Of a stretch of DNA of 64,000 bases, positions 12,355 to 23,900 are shown piece by piece. The notes under the pieces are model-generated. The model had not been told where the DNA came from and did not search any database. It saw only the letters and a program-made list of their open reading frames with translations. Source of the stretch: Ramazzottius varieornatus (taxonomy: Eukaryota; Tardigrada; Eutardigrada; Parachela; Ramazzottiidae); contig BDGG01000003.1 in NCBI GenBank assembly GCA_001949185.1, forward strand, positions 429,612 to 493,611. Direction: 5' to 3'. Positions within the stretch are counted from its first letter, which is position 1. Every line of letters starts with the position of its first letter. The position numbers and the translations under genes were made by a program.

Positions 12355-13221
12355 TTAGCAACAAGATCTGGACTTAGGGGTTGGGATATCTTGAAAGTCT
12401 TCCAAACGAACAGATTTGACGATCTCCCATTCGTCGTCTGGGTTATCAGCCCTGTATTCGACCTCTCTTTTGTAAACTTTTTCCAGGATGGTTACAAACG
12501 CCAGCGTAACGTTTGACGAGGTCTTTCCAGATGTCTCAATGTAGCCTAGTCCGTTCTTCGCTGCAAATATACCATGTTTATATTCTGCATTGTTATTATT
12601 GTCTGAAGGTCTCGCCGGGGAATAACTCTCGGGTCTCGCATAAATGAAGAAGCACCGGATAACTTTCGAAAGTTCAATGCAATTTTAGCTGTAGTATGAT
12701 AAATTCGTGATTGAATTGGGGGATGGATAGAACTCTTATCTTCGATCGGAGGTGGTCGATCGTGGTCATTTACCTGCATAGCTTTGCGCTATGGAAGTTG
12801 AAATCCTGCGATTCGTTATGTCGTCGTTCTTATTGCCAACGAGAAGGACTGGAACGTCAGGGTCGACAAATCGACTTATTTCACTGCGCCAGCCGTCCAG
12901 ACTATCAAAACTAGACTTGTCGCAGAGGTCGAAGAAGAGGATAATACCAGACGCACCCTGATAGTAAGATTGGGGCAGACATCGTAGTTTTTCTTGCCCA
13001 GCTGTATCCCAGATTTGGGCCCGAATGGTTTCCCCATCAATGCTGCTGGAACAGTTAGCGAAGTCCACGCCAATGGTCACGCGTGCGTCGGGGTGGAATT
13101 CATCCTTGGCCAACCGTAACACAAAGCCGCTTTTCCCAACTCCGGAGTCACCAACAATGACAAGCTTGAATTCTTTCGGATATACGTCTCCGTAACCTCT
13201 CTTGGTTTGAGGTAATGCCAT
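12355..13221 (-). CDS. Rab11-like small GTPase
   Basis: Membrane-traffic GTPase, 217 aa, from exons 13221-12774 and 12560-12355 with a 212-bp intron. All nucleotide-binding motifs are present: G1 GDSGVGKS, G2 threonine in TIGVDF, G3 WDTAGQE, G4 GNKND, and G5 ETSGK (ETSAK in most Rabs), the last only after adding exon 2. The protein ends SCC, a dicysteine geranylgeranylation signal typical of Rabs. GETIRAQIWDTAGQEKLR and the segment around KNGLGYIETS are closest to Rab11. It departs from Rab11 in the switch II neighbourhood (KLRCLPQSYYQG) and has a Cys-rich ANCSSS after switch I, so it may be a diverged paralogue rather than the canonical recycling-endosome Rab11. The ATG at 13221 gives a normal N-terminal length. 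Confidence 0.88.
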
Positions 13222-13544
13222 GAGGAAAAGGATGTGCTTGTGAGCTTACATTTGGCCGAAACAGCTGTTGTACAGTAGTAACTGTGCATACGAGTACTCG
13301 CAATGCGATTTGATCCTGACTTCCTAATGCTACAACGAATGGTCGAACATTTTTCATCGCTGGAGCTAACGCTTCTTATCTACTGTAACAACCGGATATC
13401 CGCTTTGCCAACGTGGGCAAGCAGTTTCAAAATGTTTGCAGTGCAACTTTTAATGGATATTTCGCCTTCGCCGAGCCGCTGCAATTTACCGCCAGTTCAG
13501 TTTAGGTACAACAGTGCTTCGAGGTGCACGACTGCAACTATCAT

Positions 13545-14455
13545 ACGAGGTAAACTTCACAATTCGGGCGGACCAGTTTTACCATGATAATTCGGGCGGT
13601 CTGTATGTCAGCTCCTTCTGCTTCAAATCGCCCAAGCTCCGTTTCATGAGCACCGTACTTTCGAATATCGTCTCTTTGAGTTCAAAGAAGATTTTAATCG
13701 AGCTGGAACCTTTTCTGCGACTATATTTGTTCATCAGAGCTATCAGATGGCCGCTGCAGAAAGTTGGGATCTGCGCTTGGTCATTCCGCTACCGTGGAAG
13801 ATCAGCTGAGAAGATCTCTGCTTCCCGACAGAATGTGAAATGTTTTGCGATCAGACAATCAACGACTGTAGCCATGGTCAAAGTGGCTGAAACGTCGTTA
13901 CTGTAGCACCGACATCCATTGATTGTCTGATTACGAATTATTCCTCGTTCTGATTTAGAACACGCGTTGATTGACGGACCAGCCGGACACTTAGACCCCG
14001 GGCTCAGTTTACGCGTACGAGCTCGTACCAGGGCCACACTGAGGGGAAGCAAAGATCTTATCAGCTGATCTTCCCCGGTAGCGGGATGACCAAGAGCTGA
14101 CCTAACTTTCTCCAACGGCCATTCGATAGCTCCGATGGACAAATATAGTCACAGAAAAGGTCCCAGCTCGATTGGATATTCAAAAGTATGGTACTCATGA
14201 AAGGGAGCTTAGGTTTCGTTCCCGGGCTAGAACAGACACTGTTCTTTCTCTCATGAAGGGCCCAGAGATAGGAAGATGTCACAGAGCTGAGGAGCCAGCG
14301 ACGGAAGGAAGAGGGGTCTGCTCAATGTTGAAAAGCCTAGAGTTGTATCAACCGATGTACAATGATCAATCAATACAGCATAACGTATCAGCTTTTCCCG
14401 CCGCTCGAATTATGATGGGAAAATTGGCCTGCCCTACTTGTGAAGTTTACCTCGT
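13545..14455. repeat. Foldback (hairpin) element, about 0.9 kb
   Basis: The left arm begins ACGAGGTAAACTTCACAA at 13545 and its reverse complement ends at 14455; the TAATTCGGGCGG block (near 13588) pairs with CCGCTCGAATTATGA near 14401. Further in, GGCCGCTGCAGAAAGTTGGG to GGAAGATCAGCTGAG (13750-13810) pairs with CTGATCTTCCCCGGTAGC to AACGGCC (14068-14121). The outer tips match the element at 61717 and the inner block matches the elements at 31819 and 53236, so these belong to related families. No ORF of known type is inside. Confidence 0.75.
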
Positions 14456-14882
14456 GTTTGTTATCGTACTGGAGTCCAACAGTGATAAGGTGACTGAGTT
14501 GCAAGTTTGACAATTTCCTGGTTATTCGCCACCATCTTTTTGCAAGGTGAAATAATCGATCTGCACTTCGGAATATTCTAAAGTTCAGTTCCCGCTTGCA
14601 TTGGAGAAAAGCTCTGCCGAGACCTGCAGTTCGCTGGCGTTTCCCACTCGTTCGCGAGGATTATCTGTGTGGAGAATTGATTGATAGGGTTGATTGGTTC
14701 CGATTGAGTTGGCCACTGTTAGTACGATGTGCGAACTGCGAAAGTACGAAGCCAGACAATCCTTCTTGATCTTTGCTTCGATCTGAAAACTGTCTCCTTC
14801 TTGATCAAACCTATCGCTTGAATTTTGGGGTCGCTAGCGCCGAAGATTTTGCAAGCTGTGTAAACGAAATACAGCTACGGCG

Positions 14883-17473
14883 ATGGCTGACTTCACGTCG
14901 GATGGATTCTGCCTGAACGACAACAAGGCTGGACTGTCACAGATGGAGGGACATTCCAAGGAGGATATCGCCAAGATCCTGACGAAGAACTCTGAAGGCT
15001 CCAAGTTTTACCAGAATAAGAAGCAACGTCACCAGGCTACAGAACAGCGTATCGCGCAGAAGAAGAAAATTCTGGAGGAAGCTTCGCCAGCTGATTACAA
15101 CGACGCTCTCAGAAAGGTAAGCTAAATCACTAACCTACATACAAAAGCCATGCTGGCTTGTTTGCCACTTGTATGCAGGTCCGCGATAGCTTGAGTATGC
15201 GTTGGTCTGGCTGCTCACGCACTTGCATCCGTTTGACCGTTCATCTGACCTGCTGGATGTGTATGCATATGTGTGTCTCCGTTGCTGTATCGTGTTTTCT
15301 GTCTTTTCAGACGGACAAGATGCTTTCGAACCTGGAAGCTTCTCGCGATCTTTCCCATACTATCGTCCACGTTGATATGGACATGTTCTACGCTGCGGTG
15401 GAAATGCGGGATGCCCCTCATTTAAAAGACAAACCTGTGGCAGTCGGAGGCAATTGTAAATAAAAAAATCCTCTTTTTCAGGAAGATGATTCGCCGAAGT
15501 TTTGCCTGGGTAATGTGGGTGTATTTTCCAGCCATGCTTTCGACGTCGAACTACGTTGCACGGAAATTTGGAGTACGAGCTGCCCAGCCGGGCTTCCTCG
15601 CCAAGAAACTCTGTCCCAACCTGATCATCGTCCCCTGTAACTTTCCCAAGTACCGCGCAGTAGCGGCCATCGTCCGTGGCGTCTTTGCCGAGTACGACCC
15701 TAACTACGCCTCGGCTTCGCTGGACGAAGCTTACCTGGACATCACAGAACACCTGAAAGTGCGAGCCGATCGCACGGAGGAAGAAAGAACGTTGTGGCGA
15801 TGCGACTGTGAATACTGGCGGTCGTTGGACGCCGACTGGAAACCTTCTGCCACTCAAGAGACCGAACCGACTTCTTCTGAAAACAACCAAGAAACTTGCC
15901 CGGAATGCGGAAGGGTAGCGGAGAGCATAGTAACGGGTACTGATGCGGAAGGTGCAGTACTGGAGTTGAGGACGAAGGTGTTCAGAAGGACGGCTTTAAC
16001 TTGCAGTGCAGGTATCGCTCCGAATTCAAAGTATGTCATGCCTAACTTCTGGTTTCCGCCTTCCGGTTTTATTGACTGCAATAACTGTTTATTCGTAGGC
16101 TGGCAAAAATTTGTACGGATAGAAATAAGCCCAATGGTCAGTATCAACTTCCCCCAAACAAGGAAGCTGTACTGGAATTCGTAAAGGACCTTCCTGTTCG
16201 CAAGGTAAGAACTTTCCGGTGGGACTTTCGAGATATTGTTAAACAATTTCGTGCTCAGTGGATTGATTGTCAATGAAGTAGCCAAAGTTTGTTGCCCAGA
16301 TTCCAGGCATCGGAGCGACCACCGAAGAAACTCTTCGAGCACTGGGTGTTCAGACATGTTCTGACATCCACAAGCATCGCGCCTCTCTGGTAAGTTTAAT
16401 GGAAAAATTTTGTTTTCAGTTGGTTTTGCTGTGGTGGTGACCCACAAGGCCTTTTTTCTATCGTTCTCACTGATTGAGTTTCAAAAGAGTTTGCTTCGCA
16501 GGCACTGGTCTTTTCGGATCTTTCGACCGAATACTTTATGCGAGTCTCTCTCGGAATAGGCTGTACAACCATCAGCAATGATGAAGAAAGGAAAAGCATC
16601 AGTAACGAAAGGTACGCTTTACTTCCGTCCCCCATCACCGTGTAGGTGAAGCTATTTCGCCCTCTGTCTCAGGACATTTCGTGATATGTGGAAACCGGAA
16701 GAGCTGTATGCAAAACTGAAAGAGCTTTCGGACGACTTGGCTGAATCCATGGAAGATGAGAACATTTGTGTAGGTCCACGGAATATTTTTTGTCAGTTTT
16801 TATCGCTTTCGGAGCGGACTTTCCAAGCGAGCAGTATTGTCCATAGGGCAAAACCGTGTCGATAAAGATCAAGTTGGTGACATTTGAAGTACGCACCCGA
16901 GCGCAGACTGTTCCGAGGCTGATCCACCAGACAGAAGATATCTACCCCGTCGCCAAGAAGCTTCTTGACCACGAGATCAAAGAAGCCAAGGGAAAGTTGG
17001 AACTTCGGCTGATGGGTGTCCGCATGTCACAACTTCAACCCCTGTCCGCATTAGAAGACTCGCATCAACCTACACTGTCGAAATTCCTGGTGCGATCTCC
17101 AGCGAAGAATGGACCATCGACTTCCAGGAACAGTCTTGTAAAACTCCATAGCGACGAAGAAAATGCCTTACCCCGAAAAACCGACGAACTGTCGAAGAAC
17201 GATGGTGTGATAGCTGAATGTCCGAACTGCGGAAAGATGGTAGAGTCAGACAAAGAGTTTGTCAAGTTTAACACACACATTGATGAATGTCTGAATCAGC
17301 CTCTTCTCAGTACAGAAATGAAGGTTAGCTCAACGGGCAGTGAGGCGGTTTCTTCGGGTAAGAGGAAACTGCGGCTGGACGATGCGAATGCTACGAGGGC
17401 TGCCGCGAAGCCTAAGCTGAAGGCTCGGTCAGAGGCTACGAAAAAAATTACTGACTACTTGAAACCATCTTGA
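14883..17473 (+). CDS. POLK: DNA polymerase kappa
   Basis: Y-family translesion polymerase that extends past bulky adducts. Eight exons: 14883-15116, 15311-15455, 15532-16030, 16099-16204, 16300-16389, 16502-16611, 16673-16769, 16847-17473; 635 aa. The N-clasp is recognisable ([23 protein letters not shown]). Palm catalytic residues are D100 in [11 protein letters not shown] and D191/E192 in [37 protein letters not shown] and [12 protein letters not shown] (helix-hairpin-helix) follow in order, then the little finger ending [10 protein letters not shown]. One UBZ ubiquitin-binding finger (CPNCGKM...HIDEC) lies near residue 552; vertebrate POLK has two. The C terminus [10 protein letters not shown] resembles a PCNA-binding (PIP) box without the usual glutamine. 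An extra CPECGRV motif sits in the exon-3 insertion. Intron 2 is short (76 bp). Confidence 0.95.
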
Positions 17474-18510
17474 CAGACTGTTGGCTGCGGAGCGTCGCGG
17501 CCTCCCTCTTCACGCTCGCATGGTTTTATCCCGAATTCTTTGAATGTTCGGTTATGCTTCTGTGATACAGCAACTTGACAAAGCGTGGTCTCGTTGATTT
17601 ATATTTCAGAGTAGCTAATTATTGCCACTTGATTTAGCGAACATGATCACAGTCAAGTAATCACTGCTCAGTAGATTGATGAGATACTATATATATTTCC
17701 TTTTTATAACGCGGAAGATGGACTAATGGTGGGCGGAAGAGCGGCAGACGGGCGGGTCGATGTACGTCTAGACATATAACTCTGGTTCCGTTGTCGGCGC
17801 GTTCCCAACCCGAAAGAAGTGCTCTCCCAGACGATGGACATTTCGTCGTCCTTATCTGGTCTGAACTTCCGTAAATCCACAGGAATATCAGCTGACTTTG
17901 TTGGTGAAATTAGTAGCTAGAACGTTATGCGTTCAATATTGCCTGGCGAAATGAGCTTTTTATCGGTTTGCATGCTATCTGGGCAACAGAGAGGAACCTG
18001 TCGATGACTTTAAATAGATAGAAGCCGCCAACTGCGTTCGGAACGAAATTGTAACGGTAACAGCGATCCACGGCAAGCTTGACACACAGTTCCACAGTGT
18101 CGATGCCATCATTGCTGGAACAAGTTGTCTTTCTTGATGTCTCGTTTACTTCTCAAAGGTAGTTGAAGACTGTGGAGGTACTGCACCACTTGGTATCCGC
18201 CATGCGGGAATGTTAATGATAAAACCCAATCTGAATCTTTTATCCATTCCTTCATGTGGAGTTTTTGAAAACATGAGAAAAGCGCCTCTTCCTGCTCAGT
18301 TCTTTGTTCAAGCTAATAGTACAGACTTTACAATTATTTTGATACCAAGAAAGAATAGACATGTCGCAAACAGATGCCTCGACGTGGATGGATTTCCGTA
18401 AGATTTCTGCCATTTTAGGAAAAAATCAGTCAACTGACTCCATATTGACGGTGGCACTCTGACGTCACAGCTAGAAATCAGCCTAGTGACGTATGCAGCA
18501 ACTTCACAAG

Positions 18511-18846
18511 GGATTAATGCAGTGCAACGCCTCTGACCCACAAACTAGGATCACTGGTGGATAGAACAGAGTTTCTTTCGTCATCGAGTCAATAACCTAG
18601 ACGCATTGCCCTTCCGGGAATAAACTAGAGGACGCGGAAGTGACGAAATTTTAGCCGCTTTATAATGGACCCGATGATTGATTGCGCTGATTGCGCCATA
18701 TTTTCGTCTCTTCCGTGTCCTGGAATTTATTCCCGGAACGGCAATGGGTCTACCGTAGGTAATTGGCTCAGACGATGAAGAAAACTCTCTTCTATCCATC
18801 AACGATCCTAGTTTGTGGGTCAGAGGCGGCGTATTGCGTTAATCCA
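18511..18846. mobile_element. Foldback MITE with possible 11-bp flanking duplication
   Basis: Arms of about 150 bp: GCCTCTGACCCACAAACTAGG at 18529 reappears inverted at about 18836, and further inside CATTGCCCTTCCGGGAATAAA pairs with TTTATTCCCGGAACGGCAATG. The arms extend outward through GGATTAAYGCARTRC. The sequence AGTGACGTATG occurs as a direct repeat at 18485-18495 and 18865-18875, a possible target-site duplication if the element reaches from 18496 to 18864. No coding capacity. Confidence 0.7.
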
Positions 18847-19566
18847 CTCATCAGGAAACAGCAAAGTGACGTATGTTAAGTAACACAGGTTCGACTGTAC
18901 GGATCAGAAGGTAAGAAGCAACTGGTCAAAGCAATGGTTTCACCGTCTGTTTGGTGCTTTGTATAATCGTGGAGCACCCTTACCCTTTGTCCCGTATATC
19001 GAACACTCTTAGTGGTGAGAGTTGTTTGCGGTCGTTAGCGGCTTCGCAGTATTCATAAATCCGGTCAGTTAGCCCGCTCTTCACCTAGGAGATTTTCTCA
19101 ATTATTTTTCTGGTATGAGTTACTTCCAGAGGCAATTTTCTGTTCACGAATAATCTTTGTGAGGTTCTACGGAGATACCAACGTGAAAAACTGTGCTCTG
19201 CTGCGAAATGCCGTTTACCCGCAAGCTCTGCGTGCCGCAGCCCAACCCGCTGGCTCTTCAAAGCGTGAGACTGCGCCTGGGTGCCATCTCATTCGCGCAA
19301 GACGGGCAACCGGTCTGAAGCCCCCCCCGCAAGCACCGTGAGGAGTGAGTCCGGGCAGGTGCGGAACGTGGAACAAGATACGGGTATCGGCGGCCCAATT
19401 TGCAGCCCAACTTTTCTGATCCCGAACGACACTTTTTCGACATGAACTTATGAATGATATCGAAGGGCACCACTTGGTGAGTTTGTCGTACCTCGCCTGT
19501 GTTCCTCGAAGTCTGTTACACCAGATTGCATCAGCAGTTTAACATTGCCCTTGGGGTCCCAGAACT

Positions 19567-20401
19567 TTAACACTCTGAACACGAAGCAATTTCGTACCTG
19601 CAGAATACGAAGGGTACAACTGAGTTTCGCACGTTTTTAACTGGTTGCAAAATGAAAGAGGCAGAGACCGGCCAATCACCGTGCACCCACATCAAGCTGC
19701 GAGCGATACCTTACTAAACTACCGTTATGTGGCGCCACATGACCCGGGTGTAGCTTCAGCCAGTTTATTTGAAATCATTTCCATTTACCATTATTCACAC
19801 TTCACTTGGACTTCTTCTTGCTACAATCTAAACAGAGAACGGTTTGCTTTGTATTTCTATGTCCAGCACAAACATGGGCAGTGACAGCGACTCACTTTAT
19901 ACGCGTGCATTTACCCTCTTGTCATTTTGCATTCAACCCATTTGTCATTTTTACAGCGCTGAAAATTGTTTGTCAACTCAGTGCAAAAAGCGCTGCGAAA
20001 CTCATTTGGTAGCAGTGACAGCGCCACCAGTAGTCGTCCCGTCAGTGACGTCACAGGATGCGCTGAGTTACGAATCGATACAAAAAACTTCCGATTTTTC
20101 TGCTGACCACAGGACAGTCACCGCAACGACACAAAAATTTCTGTTCTGGAAGCAATCATGCCACGAATGTTGTAAATTACTTTCGGACTGTTTCCGCACG
20201 TGGTGAGTCTGTAGCGCGCTATTTATCTGATAATCGCGATTGGTCTATAGATCTTCTTTCAAGTTTTTTAATCTATGCGTAGCTGATAGCCATCGGTTAC
20301 CAGATGTGTTCCACAGAGATACTGTTGCTTGAAGCAAACTAAACATATGGGCCAGATAACTTGGATGAGAAATTTTCCACAACTCGATTACTGTGCGGTG
20401 C
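19567..20401 (+). mobile_element. TTAA-bounded transposon, right-truncated copy
   Basis: Nearly identical to 11285-12115 over about 830 bp in the same orientation, starting TTAACACTCTGAACACG. Similarity stops after GGTGCGAAAA near 20401, just before the right inverted end, which is missing here. The internal ORF at 19844-20206 differs from its counterpart at 11562-11924 by very few residues, so the two copies are recent. The truncation means this copy cannot be mobilised by its own ends. Confidence 0.75.
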
Positions 20402-20993
20402 GAAAATGGTCCGCCGAATTTAGCGTTGATGATCCGCTGTCGCCATCATGCAGCATGTGGACTTTTGCCATTTCGGCTAAGTTGTCTGAACTATATAGAG
20501 TCCTTTTCGTAAAGGTTCACTGGTGGTCAATCCTGATTCCCGACAGCTCAACAACAGATCCACTGTGAATGTAACCTTACCTCTGCGTTATAGTAGCGCC
20601 AGAGATAAATTACAGCACCAGTCTTCAGATAACGTCGCACAATGAGCATGTAGAACGGTATCGGGGATCAAACAGTGGCAGTTGAGATTTGCAAAATCGT
20701 TTGCTGTTCCCTTTCATGCCTAACAATGGTCAAGCAATGTCCACATGTCAGAAAAGGTGAACACATCCGCAGTTGCGGAGAGTGATCAGACTTGTCCTAT
20801 CTGATATCAGCGTATTATTAGCAGCGTCGCTGTCTTATCTCGAATTACGGCCACTTTTGCAACCTCATAAGCTCGTTAAAGTAAGAACTACACCGTCTGA
20901 CGTTTCAGCAGTTTGAGGTTCGACGGGTTTCTCGACCGAAACTCTGGTTCTCGGCGGTTTACGACTGAGTATCCCACGGACTACGCTTCCGTC

Positions 20994-23900
20994 ATGGGTA
21001 TGAACGGCGGACCACCTATGTTACTGCTGGCCCTTGGTGCGGTCGTGGTGATTGCCCTGTTCTCCATGACCATTGCTTTTGGTGTTCTGTGGGGACAGGA
21101 AAAGAGCAAAAACGCCGATCTCGCGTAAGGCTGAACAATTTTACTTCTGTCTTTTACAGTTGTCTTGTTATGGCTGTTAGTGACTTAAAACTCTAGCGTA
21201 GCCCAAAAAGGGCGTTCGACCTCACCAGCTTTGCTTTATGAATTGGCTACGTTTTCCTCGAGCTCGAGTCAGAAAACGCACTTCGGTGGTTTTTCAAGCG
21301 ATTCGTCTAATTCCAGTGCGTCGATGCCACCTTCTCAACCAACAAGCCCATCAAACCCTACCACCTCACCACCCTCTACAACACTGACAGAGTGTACCAC
21401 AGAAGCCTGCGTTACAGCCGGTAAGAACTTGGGGCACGACCGATGCGCATTCCTTCACATTATCTTATCGATGGCGCAGAACTTAATGTCTGTATCTATG
21501 CTGAGTTACAGCATACAGCCTGTACCGGTCAATGAACAAGTAAGTTACTGTATCTTCCAACTTTGTAACTTGCGGCGCTCCGTAATCTTGGTCGACGTCA
21601 TGCAACATTGTTCAACATTCTTTCTAGGAATATCAATCCATGTGACAACTTCTACGAATACGCGTGCGGTAATTTTAGTCGCAATGAGCCCATACCGAGC
21701 GATAAGACTAGGTGGGGCGTTTTCGACGTCCTACGCCGTCAGTTACTCCGCGATCTCGTGGCGTCGCTGCAAGTCCCTGACGTTAATGCACTTCCCAGCG
21801 GAGCACAAGCAAACTCTACCCAGAAAATGCAGCGATACTTTCACTCCTGCATGGACTCTGGTATGATGCTGAATATTTCCCTGTATCACCCAAACAATTT
21901 TTAAATGGTTGCAAAACATGTGTCGATGTTCTTACCACCTATCAATCTACAGTAGTTCCCTCTTTCTCCAACTAGATAAAATTGCGGAGGACAGCCAGAA
22001 CCTGACCAGCCTGCAGAATCATTTCAACGAGTACAGCTTTCATTTGGAAGAATGGCCCGCCAGTCGTCCGCCGGTTTCTGCTGACAAAGACACGTTACGC
22101 ACAATGATTATAACCGCGAGAAAATACGGTAACACGCTGGGCGTTTTTCCCAACGGCTACTCCGCTAACATATCCGAACCTTCTCAAAACATCATCGAGT
22201 TCGACGCCGGACGATTCACACTGGACCGATCAACATTGCTTAATGACAGCAAGACCAGAGAACATCAGGCGTACGTCACGTACATGACAGATATCGCGGT
22301 ATTGATCAAAAAGCGCATTTCTCCGCCCGAAGACCTTGTCGATCCCATTCCGGTTGAAGCTTTCCGGGAATTCTTCCAAGACGTGCTGCGATTTGAGCGC
22401 CGCTTGGCAAATGTGGGTTAAACAACTGAGAGATCGGCAACAAGATTCCTACAAGATGGTTGTCTCAACTAGCGCACGCCTCCAGCCAATTACTATGACA
22501 ACGTGCGCAACTTGAGACATCGATCTCACGTTTTGCTATTTGACTGCCAATTATGAAAAAAAGGACAAAATATATCCGAAGTTTTCAAAACATATCCAAT
22601 TCTGCCGTTTTGAATCAACATTTTTCATAACCGCAGTTAACCCTCGCCCCTGAAGATCGACGAAACATCTCCGCGCTGCAACATCCTCACACTTTCAAGA
22701 ACTTCACCGAGTACTTCCAAGTGAAGGGTAACCCTCTCAACATCCAAGCCGAGACGTGGGTCGAATACTTTAAAACGGCGTGGGGTGACGCCGCCAAAGA
22801 CGTCACCGTTGATACAGTGATCAACGTCGCAGAGCCAAACTACTATGCCGGTCTGACGACAGCTCTTGAGGAAGGAACCTCAGCGCCACTCAAATACGTG
22901 TATGCTTTTGCACTTTTCTGTCAAAAGATACAGCAATTAACGACCCAATAATGGTGGTCTCGTTGGGCATCAGGTTCTTCTACAACTATGCCGGCTGGAA
23001 GATCATCGAGCCTTTCGTCTCACGACTCGACGATGAATTCCGAGCCATCCAACTAAAGTTCAGGAGGGCATTGTACGGGACATCAACCGAGACTCCGCGA
23101 GCGGAAATCTGCGTGGATACACTGAACGACCAGTTTCCGAATGCAATCGGTCACATGTACGTGTCAGAGTTCTACGACAGGAAGAAAAATATGGAGGTAT
23201 AGGTTGAAAATTGCTCGGATCTTGAAACGGAAATTCTACTTGTAATTACCCAACTTTTGTATTCTTCCCAGTTGCAAGAAATGATCGATTATCTGATGAA
23301 TGCCTTCCGCGAAATCATAAGGGTACTTCGACGGTAGAATGGATATTGTATCAGTCAGTCTGTGAGACAGAGGTTGATCAAATATGTCTTCATATACAGA
23401 CTTCTGACTGGATGCAACAGTCGACCAAAGACGAAGCTCTAACGAAGGTCGACAAAATTACACGGCGTCTCGGATTCGACGAGTACCTGATGGACGATCT
23501 GAGAAAGCTCAACGAGGAGCACAGAAACGTAAGCATTGAACTATTCGGTACCATATAGTATTTGTTCATTGGGGCAATGTGCTCATAGTTCATCGCGTCC
23601 AATACCTTTTTGGAAAACTACGCCAGTGGACGGAGATTCGAGGTTCAGCTGGAAGGTCGAGAGTTTGCTAGCCGTAATAACAAAACCGACTGGATTTCTG
23701 GGCCAGCTATTGTCAATGCCTTTTACTCCCCCAGTCGCAATTCTATCAGTAAGTCCGCAAAGAGAAGTTTGTTGTCGGACATGTTACAGAGTTTGGCATG
23801 ATGTGACATTACCACCGTAGCTTTCCCCGCCGGTATCCTTCAAGCTCCGTTCATGGGTAGCGACTATCCGAAATACTGGAATTTCGCCGCGATCGGAACA

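Larger units (their letters stand above)
17474..20993. other. Intergenic region rich in mobile-element relics
   Basis: Contains the POLK 3' flank, a foldback element at 18511-18846 and a truncated TTAA-bounded element at 19567-20401 (listed separately). The frame of the M13 exon is open back to a TGA at 20898, with a possible acceptor (GACGTTTCAG) ending at 20908, so a further 5' exon of the peptidase may lie here. Otherwise nothing is recognised. Confidence 0.45.

Noticed and set aside
15456-15531. Possible microexon within POLK intron 2 (after TCTTTTTCAG at 15480)
   Set aside because: Direct joining of 15455 to 15532 gives the expected VGGNSMLSTSNY; an inserted exon would break the conserved palm motif.
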